64,000 nucleotides of DNA from positions 1-64,000 of the forward strand of contig DIWR01000025.1 in NCBI GenBank assembly GCA_002428495.1. Reading direction: 5' to 3'. Of the stretch, positions 50,745-59,340 are shown in pieces; position 1 is the first letter of the stretch; each line of letters starts with the position of its first letter. The notes under the pieces are model-generated. The model saw only the letters and a program-made list of their open reading frames with translations. It did no database searches and was not told the DNA's origin. Source of the DNA: Synergistaceae bacterium UBA6101. GTDB lineage: Bacteria; Synergistota; Synergistia; Synergistales; Synergistaceae. A program made the translations under genes and the position numbers.

Positions 50745-52715
50745 ATGGCTGATGAATTTGATCTGCTTAAGGCAGAAAACGTGGAAAAGTTAGATATTAT
50801 CCCGGAGATAGTTGAAGATCCTGATGAAAGTAAAAAGAGGAGGCTTTCCGGCTGGCAGTTTTACATCGTGGCTGCCATAGCGATAATAGCTTCCTGTTTC
50901 CACCTTTACACAGCGGCTTTCGGGCTTTTTGCGGCAATGACACAGAGAGCGTGGCACTGGATGTTCATGGGCACGCTTCTCTTCCTAATATACCCTGCAT
51001 CTCAGAAAAAAGGCAATAAACTGAAAATCAGCATTTTTGACTGGATACCCGCGATACTGATAATCATTGGCTGTGCAAACATATTGCTGAATTATGACGC
51101 CATAGCAGCCCGCGAAGGCGCGGCGATACCCTCTGACATATACCTAGGCGTAATAATGATAGTGCTGGTGATAGAAGGTGCGCGCAGATCTCTGGGATGG
51201 CCGCTTCCTATAGTTGCAACACTCGCTCTGGCATACGGAATATTAGGTCCTTATATGCCTGGGATACTTGCACACGCGGGTTTTTCTTATGAAGAACTTG
51301 CCCCCTTCATGTATCTTCGCACAGACGGGATCTTCGGAGTCCCGCTCGGAGTTTCGGCCTCTTTCATCTTCCTGTTCGTCCTCTTCGGTTCATTCCTGAG
51401 CACCTCGGGAGCCGGTCAGTTCTTTATCGATCTTGCTGTCGGACTTGCGGGCAAGAGCCAGGGCGGACCAGGAAAGGCGGCAGTTACTGCCAGCGGCTTC
51501 ATGGGCATGGTTTCGGGAAGTTCCTGCGGAAACGCTGTCACAACAGGGGCTTTTACCATCCCGCTGATGAAACATTCGGGTTACTCTCCCGAGTTCGCCG
51601 GTGCTATAGTAGCGGCAGCCTCTACGGGTGGCCAGGTCATGCCCCCTGTTATGGGGGCCGCAGCCTTCATAATGGCGCAGTTTCTGGGAGTATCCTACTG
51701 GGAGATAGTCATAGGCGCGGCAATACCGGCAACGCTTTACTTCATCTCGATAGGCGCAATGGTCCACTTCAGGGCCGGAAAAAAGCGTATGCCCAGGCTC
51801 ACAGATGAACAGCTTCCAAACGTCAGGAAGGTCATCCGCCAAGGATGGTTTCTTCTTCTTCCGATAGTACTGCTGGTCGCATTCCTTGCTTTCGGCTACT
51901 CCCCGACGATGGCGGTCTTCTGGTCGATCGTTTCGCTTGTAGCGGCTTCTTGGTTTGGAGACAAAGAGCACCGGATGACCCCGAGGAGGATCATAGAAGC
52001 GATGATATCCGGAGGCACCGGAGCTGTAGACGTCGCTGCTGCATGTGCCTGTTCGGGCATAGTTATAGGTATTATCGCGATCACGGGGTTGGGACTGGCG
52101 TTCTCATCGTTCGTGCTCAGCATGTCGCAGGGCATACTTCCTTTTGCTCTTATCCTTACGATGATCGGTTCGATAATCCTTGGAATGGGCGTACCAACGA
52201 CCGCCCAGTATATCATCACGTCAACACTGGCGGCACCCGCTCTGGCGCAGATGGGAGTTCCCATGTTCTCTGCACACCTTTTCTGTCTGTATTTCGGAGT
52301 GCTTGCAGACGTAACACCTCCCGTAGCGCTTGCAACTTACGCCGCTGCCGGAATTGCAAAGTCAGAACCCCTGAAAACCGGATTTACAGCTCTTCTGGTG
52401 GCAGCTGCAGGATTTATAGTGCCCTATATGTTCATATATAATCCTGGTCTTCTGCTGCAGGGGGGCGTCGTTCATATAGTATTTGCAAGCCTGACCGCGC
52501 TCATTGCAGTCGTCGGGCTTTCAGCTGCAGTTCAGGGATATCTGGTCGATGATCTGAATCCGATAGAACGCCTGCTGCTTGTAGCAGTTCCCTTCCTGAT
52601 AATCTATCCAACGATGATAAGCAATCTCATAGGAGCTGGGATAGTAACAGCTGTATACGCGAAACAGAAGGGTTTCGGAAAGAAAAAAAATAAACTTGAA
52701 GGAGGGACCGTATGA
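50745..52715 (+). CDS. TRAP transporter fused permease (4TM+12TM)
   Basis: 656 residues from ATG 50745 (GGGAGG site). The N-terminal small-subunit part has ~4 TM helices after a soluble 45-residue tail. The DctM-like part has SGFMGMVSGSSCGNAVTTGAF, PPVMGAAAFIMAQFLG, LGMGVPTTAQYIITSTLAAPAL and DVTPPVALATYAAAGIAKSEP, the signatures of TAXI-linked fused permeases. It imports substrate with Na+ or H+ using the receptor upstream. The stop overlaps the start of the CoA-transferase A gene (ATGA), showing one operon. Confidence 0.93.
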   Translation: MADEFDLLKAENVEKLDIIPEIVEDPDESKKRRLSGWQFYIVAAIAIIASCFHLYTAAFGLFAAMTQRAWHWMFMGTLLFLIYPASQKKGNKLKISIFDWIPAILIIIGCANILLNYDAIAAREGAAIPSDIYLGVIMIVLVIEGARRSLGWPLPIVATLALAYGILGPYMPGILAHAGFSYEELAPFMYLRTDGIFGVPLGVSASFIFLFVLFGSFLSTSGAGQFFIDLAVGLAGKSQGGPGKAAVTASGFMGMVSGSSCGNAVTTGAFTIPLMKHSGYSPEFAGAIVAAASTGGQVMPPVMGAAAFIMAQFLGVSYWEIVIGAAIPATLYFISIGAMVHFRAGKKRMPRLTDEQLPNVRKVIRQGWFLLLPIVLLVAFLAFGYSPTMAVFWSIVSLVAASWFGDKEHRMTPRRIIEAMISGGTGAVDVAAACACSGIVIGIIAITGLGLAFSSFVLSMSQGILPFALILTMIGSIILGMGVPTTAQYIITSTLAAPALAQMGVPMFSAHLFCLYFGVLADVTPPVALATYAAAGIAKSEPLKTGFTALLVAAAGFIVPYMFIYNPGLLLQGGVVHIVFASLTALIAVVGLSAAVQGYLVDDLNPIERLLLVAVPFLIIYPTMISNLIGAGIVTAVYAKQKGFGKKKNKLEGGTV

Positions 52716-53404
52716 TGAGTAAAAAAATTATCAAACCGGTTGTCTCTGCGCAAGAAGCAGTGAAATGCATCAAACAGGGCGACACGATAATGGTAGGGGG
52801 ATTCAATTATGGAGGAATACCCTACACGCTTGTCGACGCACTCTACGAAGCAGGAACCGACCAACTGACCATGATCGCTAACGATACCGCATATGTGGAT
52901 GTTGGGCATGGAAAACTGGTCGCTGCAGGCAGGATAAAGAAAGTAATTGCATCCCATGTCGGTCTCAACAAAAAAACCGGAGAGTATTTCAATTCAGGCA
53001 AAATGGAGCTTGAACTCTCGCCTCAGGGGACATTCGTTGAGCGTATAAGGGCAGGCGGATTCGGCCTCGGTGGTTTTCTTACTCCGACGGGCGTGGGGAC
53101 TATAGTTGAAGAGGGCAAGCAGGTGCTCAAAGTCAACGGCAGGAAATACATTCTGGAGCTTCCCCTAAGAGCAGATGTATCCCTGGTGAGGGCATATAAG
53201 GCTGACCGCATGGGCAATCTGATATACAAAGGAACTAACCAGAACTTCAACCCGGCTATGGCCACTGCCGCAGAAATCGTTATAGCTGAGGTCGACTCAG
53301 TGGTAGACGTGGGGGAGCTTGACCCGAATGAAATAGTAACACAGGGCATCCTTGTAGACATGATAGTTGTGAAAGGAGGTTCATATTATGCTTCCAGAAC
53401 TTGA
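52712..53404 (+). CDS. 3-oxoacid CoA-transferase, subunit A (operon 1)
   Basis: ~230 residues of family I CoA-transferase alpha. VVSAQEAVKCIKQGDTIMVGGFNYGGIPYTLVDAL holds the oxyanion-hole GGF...G-x-P motif, followed by SPQGTFVERIRAGGFGLGGFLTPTGVGT and YKGTNQNFNPAMATAA. It starts within the permease stop (ATGA overlap; ATG 52715 is equally good) after GGAGGGA. It forms an AB complex with the next gene to move CoA from acetyl-, succinyl- or butyryl-CoA to a 3-oxoacid or related acid. Confidence 0.92.
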   Translation: MMSKKIIKPVVSAQEAVKCIKQGDTIMVGGFNYGGIPYTLVDALYEAGTDQLTMIANDTAYVDVGHGKLVAAGRIKKVIASHVGLNKKTGEYFNSGKMELELSPQGTFVERIRAGGFGLGGFLTPTGVGTIVEEGKQVLKVNGRKYILELPLRADVSLVRAYKADRMGNLIYKGTNQNFNPAMATAAEIVIAEVDSVVDVGELDPNEIVTQGILVDMIVVKGGSYYASRT

Positions 53405-54068
53405 TGAATGCATCATAAAGGAAAGGATAGCCAAACGGATAGCGCTGGAATTTTCAGAAGGACAGGTAGTGAACCTTGGAATTGGAATACCTACGCTTGT
53501 TTCGGACTACATACCCGAAGGGACTCATATAATATTCCAGGCCGAGAACGGAGCTATCGGAGTAGGCCCGGCACCCGCAGAGCCTGACCTGAGGTGCATA
53601 GGAGCAGGAGGACGCATAATATCGATCCTTCCGGGCGGAAGCTTTTTCGCCAGCGATACGAGCTTCGGGCTTATAAGGGGCGGGCATGTCGATGCCACAG
53701 TGCTGGGAACGCTGGAAGTGAGCCAGACCGGCGACATTGCGAACTGGGTGGTTCCGGGCAAGAGCGTTCCCGGGATGGGCGGCGCTATGGACCTTGTCGT
53801 TGGAGCAAAAAAAGTTTATATCGCTACGACGCACACCACTAAAAAGGGCGAGGCCAAGATACTGAAACAATGCAGACTTCCCCTGACCGCTGTAGGAGTC
53901 GCAAGCATGATAGTGACAGAATTCGCGGTATTTTCAATAGCTGACGGCAAAATGACGCTGATCGAAAAAGCTCCCGAAGTAACAATTGAGCAGATCAGGG
54001 AGCATACTGAGGCTGACTTTGATGTGGCAGACCCGCTCCCCCCGATAATGGGAATGGAGGTCGCATGA
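53388..54068 (+). CDS. 3-oxoacid CoA-transferase, subunit B (operon 1)
   Basis: 226 residues. The catalytic Glu lies in IIFQAENGAIGVGPAP (ENG motif); LVSDYIPEGTHI and SFGLIRGGHVDATVLG are typical of family I beta subunits. It overlaps subunit A by 17 bases, with AAAGGAGG inside A, so translation is coupled. Together with A it activates the 3-oxoacid made by the aminotransferase, in this reading of the pathway. Confidence 0.92.
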   Translation: MLPELDECIIKERIAKRIALEFSEGQVVNLGIGIPTLVSDYIPEGTHIIFQAENGAIGVGPAPAEPDLRCIGAGGRIISILPGGSFFASDTSFGLIRGGHVDATVLGTLEVSQTGDIANWVVPGKSVPGMGGAMDLVVGAKKVYIATTHTTKKGEAKILKQCRLPLTAVGVASMIVTEFAVFSIADGKMTLIEKAPEVTIEQIREHTEADFDVADPLPPIMGMEVA

Positions 54069-54069
54069 G

Positions 54070-55254
54070 ATGGCTAAAGCAGTAATATTGAGTGCGAGCA
54101 GGACAGCTGGAGGAAAATTCGGAGGACAGTTTTCTAAACTTTCTGCAGTGGATCTTGGAGCAGCTGCCTTAAGAGAGACTATTATCCGTTCAGGGGCATC
54201 CGCTGATGCGGTCGAAGAAGTAATTATGGGAAATGGATGGCAGGCAGGCGTCGGAGCAAACCCGGCGAGGAATGCCATGTTTAAAGCGGGGATAGACCAG
54301 TCTGTACCGGCATTCACGGTAAATATTCGCTGCGGTTCCGGGCTGCGCAGTATAATGCTGGCAGCTGACAGGGTGCGTCTCGGAGACGCCCACACAATTG
54401 TGGCAGGTGGTATGGAGAGCGCGACCAACACTCCCTACATACTCAGGGATGCGCGCTGGGGGATGAGGATGGGAGAGAAAAAGGCAGAAGACGTTCTTCA
54501 TGCAGATGGATTTATCTGCCCTCTGGCAGGGCGTCTCATGGGCGAGATCACAGAGGATGTTGTGATCCCGGAATTTTCGATCACACGCGAGGAACAGGAT
54601 GAATTCTCATACTACAGCCATATGAAGGCTGTCGATGCTATAGAAAAAGGGTTATTTAAGGACGAGATAGTGCCGGTGGCAGTGAAGGACAGAAAGAGGG
54701 GAGAGCTTATCTTAGACACAGATGAAATTCCCAGGAAAGATACTTCGATTGGATCACTTGCAAAACTGCCTGTGATCTTTAAGAAGGACGGCACCATCAC
54801 TGCAGGCTCAAGCTCGGCACTTTGTGATGCAGGGAGCGCTGTTATGGTCGCCGGCGATGATTGGGCAAAAGCAGAAGGGCTCAGTCCCATCGCTGAGATA
54901 TTAAGTTACTCGGCTGCCGCAGTTGACGCTGAACATTTCCCGATCGCACCGGTAAAGGCTATGGATATTGCGTTGAAAAAAGCAGGTATGACCATGGATG
55001 ATATGGAACTGATCGAGATAAACGAAGCGTTTGCGGCACAAGTGATCGCATGCCACCGCAAGATGCCCTTTGATATGGGGCGCCTGAATGTCCACGGGGG
55101 TGCGATAGCCCTTGGACATCCCATCGGAGCGAGCGGCGCCAAGATACTGACGACCCTCCTGTACGCTCTGAAGCAGCAGGGCAAAAGTGTCGGCATGGCC
55201 AGTGCTTGCATAGGCGGAGGTCAGGGCGTTGCAATGATAGTAAGACTTTTATAG
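54070..55254 (+). CDS. Thiolase / acetyl-CoA C-acyltransferase (operon 1)
   Basis: 394 residues, with the three active-site regions: nucleophile Cys in RCGSGLRSIML, His in GGAIALGHPIGASGAKIL, and Cys in SACIGGGQGVAM. Degradative-type thiolases of this length split 3-oxoacyl-CoA with CoA to acetyl-CoA and acyl-CoA. It begins one base after subunit B. It shares the fold but is not a close copy of the operon 2 thiolase (RCGSG versus QCASG), so substrate preferences may differ. Confidence 0.92.
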   Translation: MAKAVILSASRTAGGKFGGQFSKLSAVDLGAAALRETIIRSGASADAVEEVIMGNGWQAGVGANPARNAMFKAGIDQSVPAFTVNIRCGSGLRSIMLAADRVRLGDAHTIVAGGMESATNTPYILRDARWGMRMGEKKAEDVLHADGFICPLAGRLMGEITEDVVIPEFSITREEQDEFSYYSHMKAVDAIEKGLFKDEIVPVAVKDRKRGELILDTDEIPRKDTSIGSLAKLPVIFKKDGTITAGSSSALCDAGSAVMVAGDDWAKAEGLSPIAEILSYSAAAVDAEHFPIAPVKAMDIALKKAGMTMDDMELIEINEAFAAQVIACHRKMPFDMGRLNVHGGAIALGHPIGASGAKILTTLLYALKQQGKSVGMASACIGGGQGVAMIVRLL

Positions 55255-55345
55255 TAAAATACTGCCTGAATAGACAATAATATAATTATTTGTGCATTTT
55301 CATGAAATAATCATGACGATTGCATAGTTAAAATCGCATAAAAAC

Positions 55346-55403
55346 CCAACAAACAACGCCCTCTTAATGTGTAGTATATAGGGGATTGTTTGTTGGTTTT
55401 TTT
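55346..55403. terminator. Bidirectional terminator between operon 1 and lysR-type gene
   Basis: CCAACAAACAA (55346-55356) and TTGTTTGTTGG (55386-55396) form a perfect 11-bp stem, with a further CCCT/AGGG pairing inside, and are flanked by A- and T-runs on the two sides. It lies between convergent genes. Confidence 0.75.
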
Positions 55404-55438
55404 AATATAAAAGCAAAAATGTGAAAAATTACAATAAA

Positions 55439-56323
55439 TTATTTATTCTTATAAAAGTCTATTGCGAAATTTAAAAAATTACTATTTGTTGTATTTAAAT
55501 ATCTATCCTTTCTCCAAAAAATTGATTGAGTTCTGATGTATAGAGGGTCAATAATCTCAATAAAAACTGCGTCTCCAAGTGATTCCGCTATTTTAACTGA
55601 TTCCGTTGTAAATACGATCCCATATTTATTTTTCAATAAAGTGCTTCTAAGGGAATAGTCGCATTCAAGCACTATCTTTGGTTCAAAGCCAGCCAGCATA
55701 CAAATATCGTCGAATAATTTTCTCCCTGAAAATCCTTTAGAAAGGGCAATAAATTTCTCTTCCTTTGCCTCAATAAGACTTATTTGTTTTTTTGATGAAA
55801 ATTTGTGTCCTTGCCAAACAGCAAGGAAGGGTTTGTCATTCTTGTTTAGTATTTCTGAAACCCAAAGTGAATTAGATGAAAGATCGTTATGTGCGGTTAT
55901 TATAAAATCGAATTTATTAGAAATACTTGAGTCATATAATCCATTTAACTTTAGAATAGAATGATTTAAATTAACGTTGGGATATTTTTTTACGAAAGCC
56001 ATAAATAAATCATGCCAAATTAAAGGGCTTGTTGTTGCTACAGAAATATTCATCTCTCCTGTATGTTTTATATCTTCTAATTCCTTCTGGGCATTTTCAA
56101 GTAATAGAAATATTTCTTTGACATAACTTAGTAATATTTCCCCGTAATTATTAAGGATAATGTTTCTTCCATTTCTGTCAAACAATTGTACGCCTAATTC
56201 ATTTTCTAATCTTTTTATTGTTGCACTCAATGAGGGCGATGATATTTTAAGCTGTTCAGCAGTTTTTGTTAAATGTTGATTATTAGCTAATAAATTAAAG
56301 TATTTTAATTGTAATAAGTCCAT
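55439..56323 (-). CDS. LysR-family transcriptional regulator
   Basis: 294 residues. The N-terminal winged HTH (about 1-60: LLQLKYFNLLANNQHLTKTAEQL, SLSATIKRLENELGVQLFDR) and a type-2 periplasmic-binding-like effector domain (90-290) follow the standard layout. AGGAG precedes ATG 56323. It is divergent from catabolic operon 2, the classical arrangement for LysR control of the neighbour. The gene shares the high A+T of operon 2, so regulator and operon probably arrived together. Confidence 0.92.
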   Translation of the reverse strand: MDLLQLKYFNLLANNQHLTKTAEQLKISSPSLSATIKRLENELGVQLFDRNGRNIILNNYGEILLSYVKEIFLLLENAQKELEDIKHTGEMNISVATTSPLIWHDLFMAFVKKYPNVNLNHSILKLNGLYDSSISNKFDFIITAHNDLSSNSLWVSEILNKNDKPFLAVWQGHKFSSKKQISLIEAKEEKFIALSKGFSGRKLFDDICMLAGFEPKIVLECDYSLRSTLLKNKYGIVFTTESVKIAESLGDAVFIEIIDPLYIRTQSIFWRKDRYLNTTNSNFLNFAIDFYKNK

Positions 56324-56747
56324 TTAAATTCTCCTGTCTAGTTTTATTGTACAAAGCAACAATAAGTTGTTTATATTTCTTGATATTAGTGTTGGTGTTT
56401 TTGCAACTTTAATTAGTGGCTTTTTGTCAAAAGTCAGAAAATTTTTAACGAAGTCCTCTATATGAGATTTTCATTTTAACATTAAGCATAGAATGATTGT
56501 AATACATAATTTTAAACGATGCTATAAAAACACAATTGTTAGCTATCAAATTAAATATTCTTAGTATACATGCTAACAAATGTCATATATTAACAAGAAT
56601 ACTTAACTCTAGAGCTAAGTATTTGTAGGTGCTTTGGTAATATACATATTTGAATTTTCAATTTATCTTAAATGCGGAAACAATGAATCTTTATTTTTTC
56701 ACAAATGAGCATGTAGTTATCGAACATAAAATCGGGGGTAGGTAAAT
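56324..56747. other. Divergent A+T-rich regulatory region of operon 2
   Basis: 424 bases between lysR and the thiolase gene. No small gene is supported. A LysR-box-like site lies near the lysR start (56346-56363). Several A+T hexamers could act as -10 boxes, but no unique promoter stands out. Confidence 0.45.
56346..56363. promoter_or_regulatory. LysR-box-like palindrome
   Basis: ATTGT-N8-ACAAT, which includes a T-N11-A core, lies 23-40 bases before the lysR start. Position and form suit an autoregulatory LysR site; in A+T-rich DNA chance is a real alternative. Confidence 0.3.
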
Positions 56748-57947
56748 TTGGAACAGGTGGTTGTAGTATCAGCAGTAAGGACTCCAATAGGCAACATCGG
56801 AGGTGTATTTAAGGATGTTTTGCCAGAGACTTTACTTTCTGTTGTTGTGAATGAGGCAATTGAAAAAGCCCGAATCTCTAAGGAAATAATTGATGAAGTA
56901 ATAATGGGGCAGGCAAAACAGTCAACAGACCAACCCAACATTGCCAGATTGACTTCATTAATGGTCAAACTGCCTGAATCAACGCCTGCTTATACAGTAC
57001 ATCGTCAATGTGCTTCAGGTATGCAGGCGATCCTTTCCGGTATGCAGCAAATACAGACCGGATATTCTGAAATTGTATTAGTTGGTGGCGTTGAAAGTAT
57101 GAGCACTGCCCCTTTCTATGTCAGAAACGCGAGATTTGGAGTAGGGAACGGCAGTACGGACTTTATAGACCCCAATACAGAAAGTCAGCCGAGAAGTCAG
57201 CCAAGAGACATATATGGGACTTTCAATATGATACAGACTGCGGACAACATCGCTGAAAAATTCGGAATTACACGCGAGGAATGTGATGTATTTGCCTTAA
57301 GCAGCCAGCATAAAGCAATAGCCGCAATCGACAATGACAGGTTCAAGAATGAGATTGTCCCAGTTTATGTTCCTCAAAAGAAAAAGGCTTCGCTATGTGT
57401 TGACACCGATGAATTCCCAAAAAGAGATACCAACCTGGAAAAAATGTCCAAACTCAAACCTGTTTTTGAAAATGGCGTTACAACCGCCGGAAATGCTTCA
57501 GGCCGTAATGATGGTGCTTCTGCTCTTGTTTTGATGTCATTGTCGAAAGCTGAAAAGTTAGGCTGCACTCCTATGGCAAGAATAATAGCAGGAGTTGCTG
57601 CAGGTGTTGATCCGCGATATATGGGACTGGGGCCGGTTGCTGCAACAAAGAAGCTTCTTGCAGTGCTGGAAAAAGACAACCTGAAGTTGGAAGACTTTGG
57701 GGTAATTGAATTGAATGAAGCATTTGCTGCGCAGTCTCTTGGCTGTATTAAAGAAATGAATTTTGATCAGAGTATTTTAAACGTAAACGGTGGGGCTATA
57801 TCGCTTGGGCACCCACTCGGCTGTTCAGGGGCAAGAATATCAACAACGTTGTTACATGAGATGCAGAAACGCAAAGTGAAGTATGGCTTAGCTACTATTT
57901 GTATTGCCGGTGGACTTGGAATGTCCATGGCGTTTGAAAATATTTAA
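56748..57947 (+). CDS. Thiolase / acetyl-CoA C-acyltransferase (operon 2)
   Basis: 399 residues starting at TTG 56748 (VVVVSAVRTPIGNIGG begins the family sequence at residue 3, so no later start fits). Active-site regions: HRQCASGMQAIL, NGGAISLGHPLGCSGARI and TICIAGGLGM. FKNEIVPVYVPQKK and the DTDEFPKRDTNLEKMSKLKP segment are typical of acetoacetyl-CoA thiolases. GGGGGTAGG precedes the start. First gene of the second catabolic operon. Confidence 0.9.
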   Translation: MEQVVVVSAVRTPIGNIGGVFKDVLPETLLSVVVNEAIEKARISKEIIDEVIMGQAKQSTDQPNIARLTSLMVKLPESTPAYTVHRQCASGMQAILSGMQQIQTGYSEIVLVGGVESMSTAPFYVRNARFGVGNGSTDFIDPNTESQPRSQPRDIYGTFNMIQTADNIAEKFGITREECDVFALSSQHKAIAAIDNDRFKNEIVPVYVPQKKKASLCVDTDEFPKRDTNLEKMSKLKPVFENGVTTAGNASGRNDGASALVLMSLSKAEKLGCTPMARIIAGVAAGVDPRYMGLGPVAATKKLLAVLEKDNLKLEDFGVIELNEAFAAQSLGCIKEMNFDQSILNVNGGAISLGHPLGCSGARISTTLLHEMQKRKVKYGLATICIAGGLGMSMAFENI

Positions 57948-57964
57948 AAGGATAGTGTTGAAGA

Positions 57965-58636
57965 ATGAATAATGTTTTGAAAAGCTTGAAACTTAAGTCA
58001 ATCGAAGATGCCATGAAATTAATAAAAAGCGGAGACAGAATAATGGTGAGTGGTTTTGGTAATTCCGGGGATCCTAAAATGCTTGTTCAAGCACTTACTG
58101 AAGTAGATGCAAACGATCTGACTATTATCAGCAACGATCTGGGTTCGCCCAATGAAGGTCTCGGAACGTTGTTAACAGCAGGTAAAGTTAAAGGGCTTAT
58201 AGGAAACTATTATAACTGGAATCCAGAAGTGGCAGATGAATTTAATGCGGGGAATATAACTGTCGATCTGATCCCTCAAGGTTCTTTTGCAGAAGGAATA
58301 CGTGCCGCCGGGGTTGGAGTTGCAGGATTTTATACAAAAACTGCTGTTGGGACAGGCCTTGAAAACGGAAGAGAAGTTAAGGAATTCAACGGGGAAAAAT
58401 ACTTGCTTCAAGAGGCTATTCCTGCTGATGTGGCTCTTATTTCAGCACAAATCGCAGATGAGCTAGGCAACTTGGTTTATTACAAAACAGCACGTAATTT
58501 TAATCCGATAATGGCAATGGCAGGGAAATTAGTCATTGCAGAAGTATCAGAAATTGTCCCTGTTGGAAGTTTAGACCCAGAATCTATAGTGACACCGCAT
58601 ATTTTTGTTGATGTTCTTGTTAAAAGGAGTTGTTAG
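57965..58636 (+). CDS. 3-oxoacid CoA-transferase, subunit A (operon 2)
   Basis: 223 residues. SIEDAMKLIKSGDRIMVSGFGNSGDPKMLVQAL has the oxyanion-hole region (SGF..SGDP here, GGF..GGIP in operon 1). IPQGSFAEGIRAAGVGVAGFYTKTAVGT and YYKTARNFNPIMAMAG follow. AAGGA lies upstream. It is a clear paralogue of the 52712 gene. The differing loop next to the acyl-binding site may reflect a different acid. Confidence 0.9.
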   Translation: MNNVLKSLKLKSIEDAMKLIKSGDRIMVSGFGNSGDPKMLVQALTEVDANDLTIISNDLGSPNEGLGTLLTAGKVKGLIGNYYNWNPEVADEFNAGNITVDLIPQGSFAEGIRAAGVGVAGFYTKTAVGTGLENGREVKEFNGEKYLLQEAIPADVALISAQIADELGNLVYYKTARNFNPIMAMAGKLVIAEVSEIVPVGSLDPESIVTPHIFVDVLVKRSC

Positions 58637-58638
58637 CA

Positions 58639-59316
58639 ATGTATTTATTTGATGAAGAAACTGCCAAAAAAAGAATTGCACAAAGAATAGCTAGAGAATT
58701 TTCGGAAATGAGCAAAGAAAAAGATCTTTTTGTGAATCTTGGTGTTGGCATTCCAACAATGGTAGCTGATTACATTGATAGTAAAAGGGTTTTTCTTCAT
58801 GCGGAAAATGGAATGTTAGGTGTGGGACCCGCAGCATGTGATAGAGAATGTGACCCTCTGCTTATTAATGCAGGTCGAATAAAAGTAACAGAAACGCTTG
58901 GCTGCAGTTATTTTGACAGTAGTGTTTCTTTTGGAATGATCAGGGGGGGGCATGTCGATGCAACGGTTATTGGTGCTTTTGAAGTTGACCAGAAAGGGAA
59001 TGTCGCAAACTGGATCATTCCTAACGGAAAAATGCTTGGTGTTGGAGGTGCCATGGACTTAGTTACAGGCGCAAAGAAAGTTTACATTGCAATGCAGCAC
59101 GTAAGTAAAAAAGGAGTACCTAAAATTCTGACTAAGTGTAAGTTGCCAATTACAGGATACGGAAAAGTATTCACAATTGTTACTGAATACGCATTATTTA
59201 GATTTATAGAACAAAAAATGCATCTGGAAGAGATTTGTTCAGAAATAACTCTTGAAGAGCTGAAGGGCATTACTCCCGCGGAATATGTTGTTTCTGATGA
59301 ATTAAAATATTTTTAA
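58639..59316 (+). CDS. 3-oxoacid CoA-transferase, subunit B (operon 2)
   Basis: 225 residues from ATG 58639, nine bases after AAAAGGAG; the TTG at 58630 would overlap subunit A. The catalytic ENG Glu is in VFLHAENGMLGVGPAA, and SVSFGMIRGGHVDATVIG follows. Acts as AB complex with the preceding gene. Confidence 0.9.
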   Translation: MYLFDEETAKKRIAQRIAREFSEMSKEKDLFVNLGVGIPTMVADYIDSKRVFLHAENGMLGVGPAACDRECDPLLINAGRIKVTETLGCSYFDSSVSFGMIRGGHVDATVIGAFEVDQKGNVANWIIPNGKMLGVGGAMDLVTGAKKVYIAMQHVSKKGVPKILTKCKLPITGYGKVFTIVTEYALFRFIEQKMHLEEICSEITLEELKGITPAEYVVSDELKYF

Positions 59317-59340
59317 TTTGACGAAAAGGAGGTAGTGAAG